Shown here: in pieces, positions 24,355 to 33,134 of the stretch
How positions within the stretch are numbered: the stretch's first letter is position 1
Layout of the letters: each line of letters starts with the position of its first letter
DNA from: Dysgonomonas sp. UBA5412
GTDB taxonomy: Bacteria > Bacteroidota > Bacteroidia > Bacteroidales > Dysgonomonadaceae
NCBI GenBank assembly: GCA_002409595.1
Contig: DHNQ01000017.1
Span: 1 to 38,989 of the forward strand
Direction: 5' to 3'
DNA length: 38,989 nt
Position numbers and translations under genes: made by a program
Notes under the pieces: model-generated
What the model was told of the DNA's origin: nothing
The model's input: the letters and a program-made list of their open reading frames with translations, nothing else
Database searches by the model: none

Positions 24355-26178
24355 ATGAGGTATATATTTGTTATACTGCTAGTTATAGTAAATCTTATTT
24401 CGTATGCTCAAAGTTATAGAAGTGAAATTATTCAATGCACTTCTCTGAATCAAGTAAAAGGAGATAAGCTTATCAGAACAGATTCTGTTGTTTTGCAAAT
24501 AAACGAACGCATGGGCGATTATGATGCTGAGATATTTATACCTTATTCTAAGGGGGATAAAGTTTCGATAGAGAATGCTCATATAGAAGATTTGTCTGGT
24601 AATATAATCCGTAAGTTGAAGAATAAGGATATTGAAGACCGGAGTTTTATTTCGGATATATCATTATATAGTGATGATTATGTGAAATCATTTAATCTAA
24701 AACATAGTGTCTATCCATACAGAATTGTTTACTCTTATAAGATTACTTATTCAAAATTTATAAATGCCATTGCCCTCGATTATACAGAAGTTAAGCAGCC
24801 TGTAAAATCTGGAAAAATAATCCTAGAAACATCAATAAATCAGCCTATTCTTTTTAAACAAAACAGAATAGATGTTCCTTTGGTAGATACCTTATCAGAT
24901 GTGATTCGTTATACATGGCATTATAGTCATACACCATTGTTGCAAGAGGTAAATAGATCTTTAAACGATACAGAAGCTCCTTTGATATATGCTATTCCTA
25001 CACACTTTAAATACGGGATAGAGGGTAGTAATGAAAGTTGGAAGACATTTGGAAACTGGATATTCCGACTAAATCAAAATAAGGATAATTTGCCTTTAAC
25101 CGAACAAGAAAAAATAAGCAATTTGATTGCGGGGATTGATGATGATAAAGAAAAAGCCAGACTTCTTTATAAATATTTGCAAGACCATACCCGATATATA
25201 AACGTTAGTATCAAATTAGGAGGGTTGCAAACCTATCCTGCAAGCTATGTGTCGGCTAATGGCTATGGGGATTGTAAGGCTCTGACTAATTATATGCAAA
25301 CGATATTAAAATATGCAGGGATAAAGTCTTATTATACACTTATTAAATCTGGAAAAGATATCATAGATATTGACCCAAAATATCCTTCTCAGGCTTTTGA
25401 TCATGTAATTCTGACTGTTCCTTTTGGAAAAGATACTACTTATTTGGAGTGTACATCTAAGAATACACCATTCGGATATATGGGAACTTTCACTCAGGGT
25501 CGCAAGGCTTTACTTGTAGATGAGACTAATAGTCATTTGATAGATATACCCGCACTTACTTTATCTGATGTATTATGCCATCGCGATTTTAGAGTTGATT
25601 TGAATACATCAGAAATAGAACTTTTAGTGGTTGAAAAAGGGATTGATTACGAAAATACGAATTACTTAGCTTCGGAGGTAAATCAGAATATTGTAAATAA
25701 ATATATCCGTAACAATATTTTGTCGGGATCTTATGATCTTCATGATTTTAAGATTGAAAAAGAGAGCAGAGATAGTGCGGAAATCAATATGAAAGTCAAT
25801 TCTAAAATACATTCTTTATATAAAGAATACGGGAAGAATCTTATTATAACTCCTTTTCCAATAAAAATTCCATTATATGAATCTCCCGAAAAGAGAACTA
25901 CTAATTTGCAACTTGACTATCCCGAACATTATAAAGATTGTATTATATATCAATTAGCAGGAAGAGTGCTTTCTAAAATTCCAGAAGATGTGGAATTGGA
26001 TTCTGTTTTCGGACGATATTCATTAAGGTTTGCCATAAAGGGTGATCTGCTTGTTGTTAATAAAGAGATTATTGTTTATTCGGGTAGATATTCCAAATCT
26101 GAATATCCAAATTTTTATAAATTTATTATATCTATAAAAAATAACGAACAAAGAAATTATTATTTAGAATTACTATGA
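24355..26178 (+). CDS. Exported DUF3857 / transglutaminase-like protein, catalytic Cys and His present
   Basis: This is a 607-residue protein. I chose ATG 24355 because MRYIFVILLVIVNLISYAQ is a clean signal peptide and follows a -7 box by 26 bp. The N-terminal half (about 25-210) is the beta-rich DUF3857 domain, with VVLQINERMGDYDAEIFIPYSKG and VYSYKITYSKFI. A transglutaminase-like core follows near 255-380: YLQDHTRYINVSIKLGGLQ, GYGDCKALTNYMQTILKYAGI with Cys307, AFDHVILTV with His350, and TTYLECTSK where the third member of the usual Cys-His-Asp triad is Glu365. The C-terminal region is beta-rich (DUF2569/DUF3858-type position). It overlaps the next gene by four bases (ATGA). Substrate and reaction are unknown; a peptide-modifying or protease-like role is possible. 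Confidence 0.87.
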   Translation: MRYIFVILLVIVNLISYAQSYRSEIIQCTSLNQVKGDKLIRTDSVVLQINERMGDYDAEIFIPYSKGDKVSIENAHIEDLSGNIIRKLKNKDIEDRSFISDISLYSDDYVKSFNLKHSVYPYRIVYSYKITYSKFINAIALDYTEVKQPVKSGKIILETSINQPILFKQNRIDVPLVDTLSDVIRYTWHYSHTPLLQEVNRSLNDTEAPLIYAIPTHFKYGIEGSNESWKTFGNWIFRLNQNKDNLPLTEQEKISNLIAGIDDDKEKARLLYKYLQDHTRYINVSIKLGGLQTYPASYVSANGYGDCKALTNYMQTILKYAGIKSYYTLIKSGKDIIDIDPKYPSQAFDHVILTVPFGKDTTYLECTSKNTPFGYMGTFTQGRKALLVDETNSHLIDIPALTLSDVLCHRDFRVDLNTSEIELLVVEKGIDYENTNYLASEVNQNIVNKYIRNNILSGSYDLHDFKIEKESRDSAEINMKVNSKIHSLYKEYGKNLIITPFPIKIPLYESPEKRTTNLQLDYPEHYKDCIIYQLAGRVLSKIPEDVELDSVFGRYSLRFAIKGDLLVVNKEIIVYSGRYSKSEYPNFYKFIISIKNNEQRNYYLELL

Positions 26179-28148
26179 AAAAATTCATTCTTATCTTTTT
26201 TATAACTCAAATGTCTATTTGGGGATATTCTCAGGAAAATTATATTTATGATTCAGGAAAAGTGACTCAATATGAAATGTCTATGACTGAATATGATAAA
26301 GATAAGGATGCTGAAGCTCTTGTGTTATACAATTTTGGAGAATATTTTTTTCGGGGAGACGATCAACGAGGCTTTCTTCTTGTAATGAAAAAGAGAATCA
26401 AGATAAAAATACTAAAACAAGCCGGAGTTAAATATGCAAATTTTGAAATACCATATTATTGGGGCAGTAATGATTGGGAAATAGTAGATAATATACAAGG
26501 AACAACTTTTAATCAAGAAAACGGTCTTTTGGTAAAAACAGAATTAGATCCTAAAAATATCTTTGAAGAAAAAGTTAAAGATAATGTAAGAGTAAAAAAA
26601 ATAGCTCTATCTAATGTAAGAGAAGGTTCGATTATAGAACTAAATTATACAATTACAACTCCTTATTTCTTTAATATGAGAAAATGGATGTTTCAGGATA
26701 AAATACCTGTTGTATATAGTCGACTTACATATAGGGCAATACCTTATTATGAATACACCTATATAATGAAAGGTCGTTCTCGTATGGATGAGTTTACATC
26801 TAATCTGCTATCAGACGATATTCGTTTTGGACGATTATTATATAAAGAAGTCAAGTATGATTTTGGTATGAAAAATCTGCCAGCCTTTAAAGATGAAGAA
26901 TTTATTACATCGGAAGATGATTACATGATAAATTTAAACTTCCAATTATCCAAAATACATTACCCTAGAGGAGGAAGTCAGGAAATAATGACAACATGGA
27001 CAGCTATGTGTGATGACTTTCTCAAGAATGACAATTTTGGAAAGTATATAAAAAATAGTGAAAAGGAAGCAAAAAAGATATTTGCTAATTTAGAATTGCA
27101 GGGTAAATCAAATACAGAAAAAGCAGAAGAAATAATCCAATATGTTAAATCGAACTACAATTGGAATGGTGGTTATAGTAAATATGCAAATGTAGGAGTC
27201 TCGGAATTTGTGAAACAGAAAGGTGGTAATTCCGGTAATATAAACTTGTTTTTGATAGGGTTACTGAAAGCTGCAGATATTGAAGTATATCCCGTTGTCC
27301 TAAGTACGCGTAAGAATGGGATAATAAGCAAAGATCACCCTTTCCAGCAATTTTTCAATTATGTGATTGCATTAGTAAATATAGATGGGAATCAGTTTTT
27401 TGCAGATGCCACAGAGCCTTTATTGTATTATAGTAATGTACCCGAACGCTGCCTGAATATGGAAGGATTGGTTGTAAAACCTAAATCAGAAGAATGGGTA
27501 TTTATAATGCAAAAAGGTGTTTCTATTACTCAAAAGATATTGGACCTGAAATTATTACCCGATCAGAATAAAATAGAAGTGCAAGCTAAATGCATTGCCA
27601 GTGGTATTAGCGCCTATAATTACCGCTCTATTTATTTAGGAAAGAAAGAAAACTTAGCTAAATTCTTAAAAGATAAAAATAATATAGAAGTAAAAGATGA
27701 AATAAGTATTTCGGAAACAAATAAGTTGAACAGACCTTTTTTCTTTTCTTTTACCTCAGATGTAAATCTCGAAAGTTCTTCGGATAAACTATTTGTACAT
27801 CCGTTTCTTAATCTGGCTATATCAGAGAATCCATTTAAACAAAACGAACGTTCTACACTCGTTGATTTGGTATATTTGCGAGGAGAAGCTTATGAATCGA
27901 CGATAGAAATTCCTCAAGGATATGAGATTGAATATCTTCCAGAATCTTATCTTTTAGAAGATGATTTAATCAAGATTAAATATCAGATAACTAAAGATGT
28001 TAAAAAAATCAGAATAGATGCCAATTATTCTCTCAACAAGAATGTTTATAATCCGGAAGACTACGTCAGATTAAAAAGATCTTTTGCTGATATGATAAAA
28101 AAATTCTCAGAAATGGTGATATTAAAAAAGGAATCAGATTCAATCTGA
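26175..28148 (+). CDS. Exported DUF3857 / transglutaminase-like protein, degenerate active site
   Basis: This is a 657-residue relative of the preceding gene, with signal peptide MKKFILIFFITQMSIWGYSQ. The DUF3857-type domain covers about 50-230 (IKIKILKQAGVKYANFEIPYYWG, VREGSIIELNYTITTPYF, MFQDKIPVVYSRLTYRA) and a transglutaminase-like core about 285-420. Where the first protein has GDCKA, this one reads KGGNSGNINLFLIGLLKAADI, placing Ser353 at the Cys position; FFNYVIAL places Tyr396 at the His position, and only FFADATEP (Asp411) keeps the third residue. It is therefore probably not a thiol enzyme and may partner with its neighbour. Translation is likely coupled to the upstream gene. The stop codon is inside a terminator hairpin. 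Confidence 0.85.
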   Translation: MKKFILIFFITQMSIWGYSQENYIYDSGKVTQYEMSMTEYDKDKDAEALVLYNFGEYFFRGDDQRGFLLVMKKRIKIKILKQAGVKYANFEIPYYWGSNDWEIVDNIQGTTFNQENGLLVKTELDPKNIFEEKVKDNVRVKKIALSNVREGSIIELNYTITTPYFFNMRKWMFQDKIPVVYSRLTYRAIPYYEYTYIMKGRSRMDEFTSNLLSDDIRFGRLLYKEVKYDFGMKNLPAFKDEEFITSEDDYMINLNFQLSKIHYPRGGSQEIMTTWTAMCDDFLKNDNFGKYIKNSEKEAKKIFANLELQGKSNTEKAEEIIQYVKSNYNWNGGYSKYANVGVSEFVKQKGGNSGNINLFLIGLLKAADIEVYPVVLSTRKNGIISKDHPFQQFFNYVIALVNIDGNQFFADATEPLLYYSNVPERCLNMEGLVVKPKSEEWVFIMQKGVSITQKILDLKLLPDQNKIEVQAKCIASGISAYNYRSIYLGKKENLAKFLKDKNNIEVKDEISISETNKLNRPFFFSFTSDVNLESSSDKLFVHPFLNLAISENPFKQNERSTLVDLVYLRGEAYESTIEIPQGYEIEYLPESYLLEDDLIKIKYQITKDVKKIRIDANYSLNKNVYNPEDYVRLKRSFADMIKKFSEMVILKKESDSI

Positions 28149-28154
28149 TTCCTT
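28128..28154. terminator. Bidirectional terminator between convergent genes
   Basis: AAGGAATCAGATT (28128-28140) and its complement (28142-28154) form a tight hairpin followed by a T-rich run. It overlaps the stop codon of the upstream gene and lies 10 bp from the end of the convergent cation-exporter gene, serving both. Confidence 0.85.
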
Positions 28155-28163
28155 CATATTTTT

Positions 28164-29075
28164 TTAATTACACATTTCTTCATGCGGACATATCTCTCTT
28201 CCCTCTATCTGGATGGTCACATGTTTTAGACCAAACTCTTTGTCAATAGATCTTTTTGCTCGTTCAAGTATTAGATCGCGATCAGCATCCCGTCTTACTT
28301 TAAGATGTACTGTCATAGACGAAAAATCAGATGTAATCATCCAGATATGTAAATCATGTACATCTTCCACCCCATCTACAGATTTCAATAAAGAGATCAC
28401 TTTATTCGAATCTATATTCGCAGGTTTGGCTTCCATCAGAATATTGATAGACTCTTTTAAAACATTCCATCCACTGTAAAGGACTAAAACAGAAACTATC
28501 ATGCTTGCAATAGGGTCTGCGATGTACCAACCAAAAAATATAATAAGCAAAGCTGCAATAATAGCCCCTACCGAACCTAACAAATCTCCTATGACGTGCA
28601 AAAAGGCACTTCTTACATTCAGGTTTTCTTCTGTCGAACCTTGCGAATGCAATATCCAAGCTACAATGATGTTTATAATCAAGCCGATTACTGATATAAT
28701 CATCATACCCTTGCCTATTACTTGAGGTGGTGTAGATAAACGTTCTATAGCTTCCTTGAAAATAAAAATAGATATCAATATCAGTACAACACCATTCAGT
28801 AAAGCTGCTAAAATTTCGAAGCGTTTATATCCGTATGTTTTAGAAGGTGTAGCAGCCTTAGCACCAAAGATTAATGCACTGAGACTTAATCCCAGAGCAA
28901 CAGCGTCACTTAACATATGTCCGGCATCGGACAAAAGAGCCAAGCTGTTAGTCAAATATCCACCTATAAACTCTATGAACATAAAACTGGCAATTAATAT
29001 AAAACTGATTATTAATGCTTTCTTATTTCCATTATGAGAATGGCTATGTTCGTTGTGTGAATGATTGTGTTCCAT
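28164..29075 (-). CDS. czcD: CDF-family zinc/divalent cation exporter (CzcD-like)
   Basis: This is a 303-residue inner-membrane antiporter that expels zinc or a similar metal in exchange for protons. The His-rich N-terminus (MEHNHSHNEHSHSHNG) precedes six hydrophobic helices. The transport-site residues lie in LLSDAGHMLSDAVALG (His53, Asp57) and FLHVIGDLLGS (His160, Asp164), the His/Asp set typical of zinc-selective members rather than the Asp-rich set of manganese exporters. The cytoplasmic C-terminal domain contains DGVEDVHDLHIWMI and ends HVTIQIEGREICPHEEMCN, whose His and Cys may bind metal. It is monocistronic with a TAAATTTG -7 box 53 bp upstream. czcD and zitB are both used names; zinc specificity is inferred. 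Confidence 0.93.
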   Translation of the reverse strand: MEHNHSHNEHSHSHNGNKKALIISFILIASFMFIEFIGGYLTNSLALLSDAGHMLSDAVALGLSLSALIFGAKAATPSKTYGYKRFEILAALLNGVVLILISIFIFKEAIERLSTPPQVIGKGMMIISVIGLIINIIVAWILHSQGSTEENLNVRSAFLHVIGDLLGSVGAIIAALLIIFFGWYIADPIASMIVSVLVLYSGWNVLKESINILMEAKPANIDSNKVISLLKSVDGVEDVHDLHIWMITSDFSSMTVHLKVRRDADRDLILERAKRSIDKEFGLKHVTIQIEGREICPHEEMCN

Positions 29076-29127
29076 ATTTTAATAATATTTTTTGAATAAA
29101 AATTCGTCTTATAGCTATGTATTGCAA

Positions 29128-29135
29128 CAAATTTA
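29128..29135 (-). promoter_or_regulatory. -7 promoter box of the cation exporter gene
   Basis: The coding strand reads TAAATTTG, a full TAnnTTTG match, 53 bp before the ATG. Confidence 0.4.
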
Positions 29136-29208
29136 GTGTTAATATTTTACTTTATTATCAGGTTAAATCTTTTTATTCTTGCTCTCTCCTCAAATTTAGA
29201 CAAAATAA

Positions 29209-29245
29209 ACAAAGCAAGGTAAAACATAAGTTTTCCTTGCTTTGT
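29209..29245 (-). terminator. rho terminator
   Basis: ACAAAGCAAGG (29209-29219) pairs with CCTTGCTTTGT (29235-29245), and the stem continues inward with AAAAC/GTTTT after one bulged base. A T-rich stretch follows on the minus strand. It lies about 30 bp past the rho stop. Confidence 0.85.
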
Positions 29246-29275
29246 CAAAAAATATATTGTTTCGCTTAGTGCAAT

Positions 29276-31171
29276 TTAATCATTCATGGAGATTAAGAAT
29301 TCTTCATTGTTGACCGTTTTACGAAGTCTGTTTTCTAAGAATTGCATAGCCTCTACCGAATTCATATCCGATAGAAAGTTGCGTAATACCCACATACGGC
29401 TCAATGTGTCATTGTCAAGCAATAGATCATCGCGACGAGTACTTGAAGAAATAATATCCACAGCAGGGAAAATACGTTTGTTAGACAATTTACGGTCAAG
29501 TTGAAGTTCCATATTACCGGTACCCTTAAATTCTTCAAAGATCACATCGTCCATTTTAGATCCTGTTTCGGTCAGAGCAGTAGCTATAATGGTTAGCGAA
29601 CCTCCGTTTTCTATATTACGGGCAGCTCCGAAAAAGCGTTTGGGTTTGTGCAAAGCATTTGCGTCTACCCCTCCGGTCAAAACTTTACCCGAAGCCGGTT
29701 GCACAGTATTGTATGCTCTTGCCAATCGTGTGATAGAATCTAATAATATAACTACATCGTGTCCACATTCTACCATACGCTTTGCCTTATTGAGTACTAT
29801 CTCGGCTATTTTCACATGACGGTCTGCCGGTTCATCGAATGTAGATGCAATAACCTCCGCATTTACACTACGCTCCATATCTGTAACCTCCTCAGGACGT
29901 TCGTCGATGAGTAAGACTATCATATATACTTCCGGGTGATTGTCTGCTATTGCATTAGCTATATCTTTCAACAATGTAGTTTTACCCGTTTTAGGTTGAG
30001 CCACAATCAGTCCGCGTTGTCCTTTTCCTATTGGAGAGAAGAGGTCTACTACACGGCAAGATAAATTGTCATTACGCCCTTTTGTTAATTTAAACTTTTC
30101 GTTAGGGAAAAGAGGCTTTAAGTGATCGAATGGAACTCTATCTCTTACTTCATCAGGAGTACGACCATTGATTCTGTCTACTTTTACTAACGGAAAGAAT
30201 TTTTCCGATTCTTTTGGTGGACGTATTGGCCCCTCTACGATATCACCTGTTTTCAATCCAAATAGACGGATTTGTGATTGAGATATGTATACGTCATCGG
30301 GTGACGACATATAATTATAGTCAGACGAACGTAAGAAACCGTATCCTTCTTGCATTATCTCAAGTACACCCGTAGCATTCAATATACCTTCAAAATCAAA
30401 GGTTTTATCTTGAGCCTGATTATTTTGTTTTTGGTTACTATTATTCTGATTATTGTTCTGAGGCTGTTGCTTGTTTGTTTTAGCAGGAGTCTCTGGCACA
30501 ACAATTTCGACAGGAGTTACTTCCTGATCAATTTCCAAAGGAGTTAGCAATGGCAAACCGGGAACCGATTCTTGAGGTTCAGCTTCTCTTACTTTATTGG
30601 ATCTGAAAACTAATTGAGTTGGTTTACTTGTCTGTTGAGATTGTTTTGTAGTCGGCTCAGATTTATTCTCCTTATTTTCTATTGTATTCTTTTTTACAAC
30701 AATCTCTTTTTGTGGAGCTTTTTCTGTAGTCACCGGAGCCGTTGGTGCAACTTCAGCTTTTTTATCGATAATAGCAGGTGTTTCTTTCTTTACCTCAGGC
30801 TTTTCTTTTGTTACAGTAGCCACAATCGGCTCAGCCTTTACTTCTTGATTCTTTGTAGCAACAGGAGTTGTCGTCGCAGCTTCATTAGTTTTAGAAATTG
30901 TTGCTTCCTGCTTTTTAGGAGTATTTTGGGCTTTCGATTTACCTTTTGTTGTATACGATTTTTTTTGCTGTTGCTGTTCTATACGCTCTTCGCTCTGATA
31001 GCTTTCCGAATTTTTGTTACGGGCTTCCAATATAGCTTGCTCGTCCAAAATTTTATAAATAAGTTCATCTTTTTTGTAAGCATCGGGGCGTCTGATTCCA
31101 AGTTCTTTAGCGATAGTTCTCAGTTCTATTGTGAGCTTTTCATTAAGCTCAAGAATATTGTATATACGCAT
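29276..31171 (-). CDS. rho: Transcription termination factor Rho with large disordered insertion
   Basis: Rho is a hexameric RNA helicase that ends transcription. This form has 631 residues, about 210 more than E. coli Rho. Residues 1-46 are the N-terminal helical domain (IYNILELNEKL...KKDELIYKIL). Residues about 50-257 are low-complexity and rich in K, T, E, Q, N and P, ending in a run of N and Q (235-253). The RNA-binding cold-shock fold follows (GVLEIMQEGYGFLRSSDYNY, 268-287), then the ATPase: Walker A AQPKTGKTT (391-399), DERPEEV (423-429), Walker B VVILLDSITR (473-482), Q-loop GGVDANALHKPKRFFGAARN and R-loop FEEFKGTGN. Such an insertion is known for Bacteroidota Rho and in Bacteroides thetaiotaomicron has been linked to condensate formation. 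The long untranslated leader may be regulatory. Confidence 0.97.
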   Translation of the reverse strand: MRIYNILELNEKLTIELRTIAKELGIRRPDAYKKDELIYKILDEQAILEARNKNSESYQSEERIEQQQQKKSYTTKGKSKAQNTPKKQEATISKTNEAATTTPVATKNQEVKAEPIVATVTKEKPEVKKETPAIIDKKAEVAPTAPVTTEKAPQKEIVVKKNTIENKENKSEPTTKQSQQTSKPTQLVFRSNKVREAEPQESVPGLPLLTPLEIDQEVTPVEIVVPETPAKTNKQQPQNNNQNNSNQKQNNQAQDKTFDFEGILNATGVLEIMQEGYGFLRSSDYNYMSSPDDVYISQSQIRLFGLKTGDIVEGPIRPPKESEKFFPLVKVDRINGRTPDEVRDRVPFDHLKPLFPNEKFKLTKGRNDNLSCRVVDLFSPIGKGQRGLIVAQPKTGKTTLLKDIANAIADNHPEVYMIVLLIDERPEEVTDMERSVNAEVIASTFDEPADRHVKIAEIVLNKAKRMVECGHDVVILLDSITRLARAYNTVQPASGKVLTGGVDANALHKPKRFFGAARNIENGGSLTIIATALTETGSKMDDVIFEEFKGTGNMELQLDRKLSNKRIFPAVDIISSSTRRDDLLLDNDTLSRMWVLRNFLSDMNSVEAMQFLENRLRKTVNNEEFLISMND

Positions 31172-31278
31172 GTATATTATAAATTATATTATATTTTTTA
31201 TGTGTTTCAAATTACTAAGGAATAACTTTTCAGTAGTTTATTTTAATAATATTGAATGATATTATGGATCTTGTTGTT

Positions 31279-31294
31279 GAAGATGATAATCTTC
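31279..31294 (-). promoter_or_regulatory. Small hairpin in the rho leader
   Basis: GAAGAT-GATA-ATCTTC is a perfect 6-bp stem with a 4-nt loop, about 110 nt before the rho ATG. A role in rho autoregulation is speculative. Confidence 0.3.
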
Positions 31295-31423
31295 GATGGT
31301 GATTGATTATTTTCTAAATGCTATAAAATCTATTTCTCAAGATCTGCAACAGAGTTCTCACCCAATTTAGCAATTTATTCTTTTTCAAAGAAATATACTC
31401 TTCTAGCTATTCGAACTATAAAA

Positions 31424-31431
31424 CAAATGTA
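31424..31431 (-). promoter_or_regulatory. -7 promoter box candidate for rho (proximal)
   Basis: The coding strand reads TACATTTG, a full TAnnTTTG match, 253 bp before the rho ATG. Use of this box would leave a leader of about 245 nt. Confidence 0.4.
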
Positions 31432-31456
31432 AAACAGTTTGCTATTAAAATTCGGG

Positions 31457-31464
31457 CAAAGATA
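31457..31464 (-). promoter_or_regulatory. -7 promoter box candidate for rho (distal)
   Basis: The coding strand reads TATCTTTG, a full TAnnTTTG match 33 bp upstream of the proximal candidate. Either may be used; it is too far from the proximal box to be a good -33 element for it. Confidence 0.35.
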
Positions 31465-31536
31465 ATAAAATATATTTATATAGCAATATTTTCCCTGTTT
31501 CTTTATTCTATTTTTACTTTTCAATAAACATAGATT

Positions 31537-31576
31537 CTATATTGTCTCACAATATAGGTATATTATTATGATAATA
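31537..31576. repeat. Two adjacent dyad-symmetric elements
   Basis: CTATATTGT-CTC-ACAATATAG (31537-31557) is a perfect 9-bp dyad. Seven bases later TATTAT-G-ATAATA (31564-31576) is a second, odd-centred dyad. They lie between divergent rho and ald and could be operator sites for an unidentified regulator. Confidence 0.4.
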
Positions 31577-31902
31577 TCGAAAAACATATAAAAAGAATGA
31601 CATTGACATTATTTTTTAATAATTAGATAATGTAGAAATCAAAGAAAAAAACTAAAAGGTATTTAATCCAAAATATTTTCATTTTAAACAATGTTTTTCT
31701 AATCCATATCTTCTTTTGTTTCGATTTTTGAAAAAATGAGAATAAAATAAACAGATAAATAAGACAAAAAATATTTTGATCTAAAATTATGCTGCTTTGT
31801 CGGTAAATATTTTTAGAAAGAGTTTCTATAGAAGAACGTATAATAACAAGTTAAGAAATTTCAAATTTGTAAAATTGTCTGATAATCTAAAAAGACTAAA
31901 CT

Positions 31903-33012
31903 ATGAATACAAAAATTGGAATTCCAAAAGAGATTAAAATTTCGGAAAATCGAGTTGCTTTAACTCCAGCAGGTGCTTATGAGTTGACTAACAGAAAGCA
32001 TGAAGTTTTTGTAGAAAAATCTGCCGGTATAGGTAGTGGATTTTCAGACGAAGAGTATATCAAAGCAGGAGCTAAGATATTATCAACGGCTAAGGAAGTT
32101 TATGATATTGCCGACCTTATTGTGAAAGTGAAAGAGCCATTAGAGTCTGAATATAGCCTGATCAGAGAAAATCAGGTAGTATTTACATACTTTCATTTTG
32201 CCTCCTCTCCTACTCTAACACAAGCAATGATAAAAACCAATGCTGTGTGCATAGCTTATGAAACTGTGGAGAAGGCCGATCATTCTTTGCCTTTGCTAGT
32301 GCCAATGAGTGAAGTTGCCGGACGTTTATCTGCTCAGGAAGGTGCCTATATGCTAGAGAAGAAACATGGAGGTAAAGGATTGCTGATGGGAGGTGTTGCA
32401 GGTACTAAAAAAGCCAGTGTTGTTATTCTTGGAGGAGGTGTTGTCGGTACACAAGCCGCAATCATATCTTCGGGTTTAGGGGCTAATGTGACTGTGCTGG
32501 ATAGAAATCTGACCCGCCTACGTTATCTTAATGAAATAATGCCACCTAATGTGACAACAATGTACTCGGATACATATACCATAAAGGAGTTGTCTAAAAC
32601 AGCAGATGTTATTATTGGTTCGGTACTTGTTGTAGGCGATCGTGCTCCACAATTGATAACCAAGGATATGTTGAAAGAAATGAGACCCGGTTCTGTTCTT
32701 GTCGATGTAGCTATCGATCAGGGTGGATGTTTTGAGACTTCCCAACCGACAACTCACGAAAAACCAACCTTTATTATAGATGGCATTGTACATTATTGTG
32801 TTGCTAATATGCCGGGTGCAGTACCAACTACTTCTACCATTGCTTTGACTAATGCTACTCTACCTTATGTTTTGAAAATAGCTGATACAGGATGGGAAAA
32901 GGCATGTCAAAATAATTCTGATCTAAAAAACGGACTAAATATAATAAAGGGTTCCGTTGTTCATCAAGCCGTAGCAAATGCCTTTAAGCTACCTTATACT
33001 CAGTATAAATAA
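31903..33012 (+). CDS. ald: Alanine dehydrogenase
   Basis: This NAD-dependent enzyme interconverts L-alanine and pyruvate plus ammonia. It has 369 residues, the usual length. It begins with the family motif IGIPKEIKISENRVALTPAG (5-24). Lys75 in LIVKVKEPL and His98 in TYFHFA are substrate-binding and catalytic positions. The NAD-binding Rossmann loop is VVILGGGVVGTQAA (173-186), followed by Asp200 at the end of the second strand (NVTVLD), which favours NAD over NADP. Asp272 in VDVAIDQGG is the second catalytic acid, and MPGAVPTTST closes the site. A terminator follows, and an amino-acid permease gene comes next on the same strand, which suits alanine use as carbon or nitrogen source. Confidence 0.97.
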   Translation: MNTKIGIPKEIKISENRVALTPAGAYELTNRKHEVFVEKSAGIGSGFSDEEYIKAGAKILSTAKEVYDIADLIVKVKEPLESEYSLIRENQVVFTYFHFASSPTLTQAMIKTNAVCIAYETVEKADHSLPLLVPMSEVAGRLSAQEGAYMLEKKHGGKGLLMGGVAGTKKASVVILGGGVVGTQAAIISSGLGANVTVLDRNLTRLRYLNEIMPPNVTTMYSDTYTIKELSKTADVIIGSVLVVGDRAPQLITKDMLKEMRPGSVLVDVAIDQGGCFETSQPTTHEKPTFIIDGIVHYCVANMPGAVPTTSTIALTNATLPYVLKIADTGWEKACQNNSDLKNGLNIIKGSVVHQAVANAFKLPYTQYK

Positions 33013-33020
33013 TACCTATT

Positions 33021-33067
33021 AAAAAAACTGTATAGAAGAAGGTTTTTCTATACGGTTTTTGTTTTTT
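33021..33067 (+). terminator. ald terminator
   Basis: AAAAACTGTATAGAA pairs with TTCTATACGGTTTTT (one G-U pair) around a short loop and is followed by seven T. It may be incomplete, because the permease gene starts 68 bp further on with no clear promoter of its own. Confidence 0.85.
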
Positions 33068-33134
33068 TATCTCATTCCCTATGATATATACAATTATAGG
33101 CAAATCTTATTTTCTAACATAAAATGGAGTGCCC

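Larger units (their letters stand above)
31172..31902. other. Divergent intergenic region between rho and ald
   Basis: This 731-bp, very AT-rich region has no credible reading frame. On the rho side it contains two -7-like boxes about 253-293 bp upstream of the start and a small hairpin in the leader. In the middle are two adjacent dyads (31537-31557 and 31564-31576). On the ald side I see no full-consensus promoter; TAAAATTG at about 31870 is one mismatch away. Confidence 0.6.

Noticed and set aside
30614..31225. 203-codon plus-strand frame rich in Ser, Cys, Phe and Leu
   Set aside because: It is the reverse complement of the low-complexity Lys/Thr/Glu insertion of rho, which keeps stops rare.
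33129..33134. GTG start for the amino-acid permease
   Set aside because: The ATG at 33135 is two codons downstream and gives a normal N-terminus.
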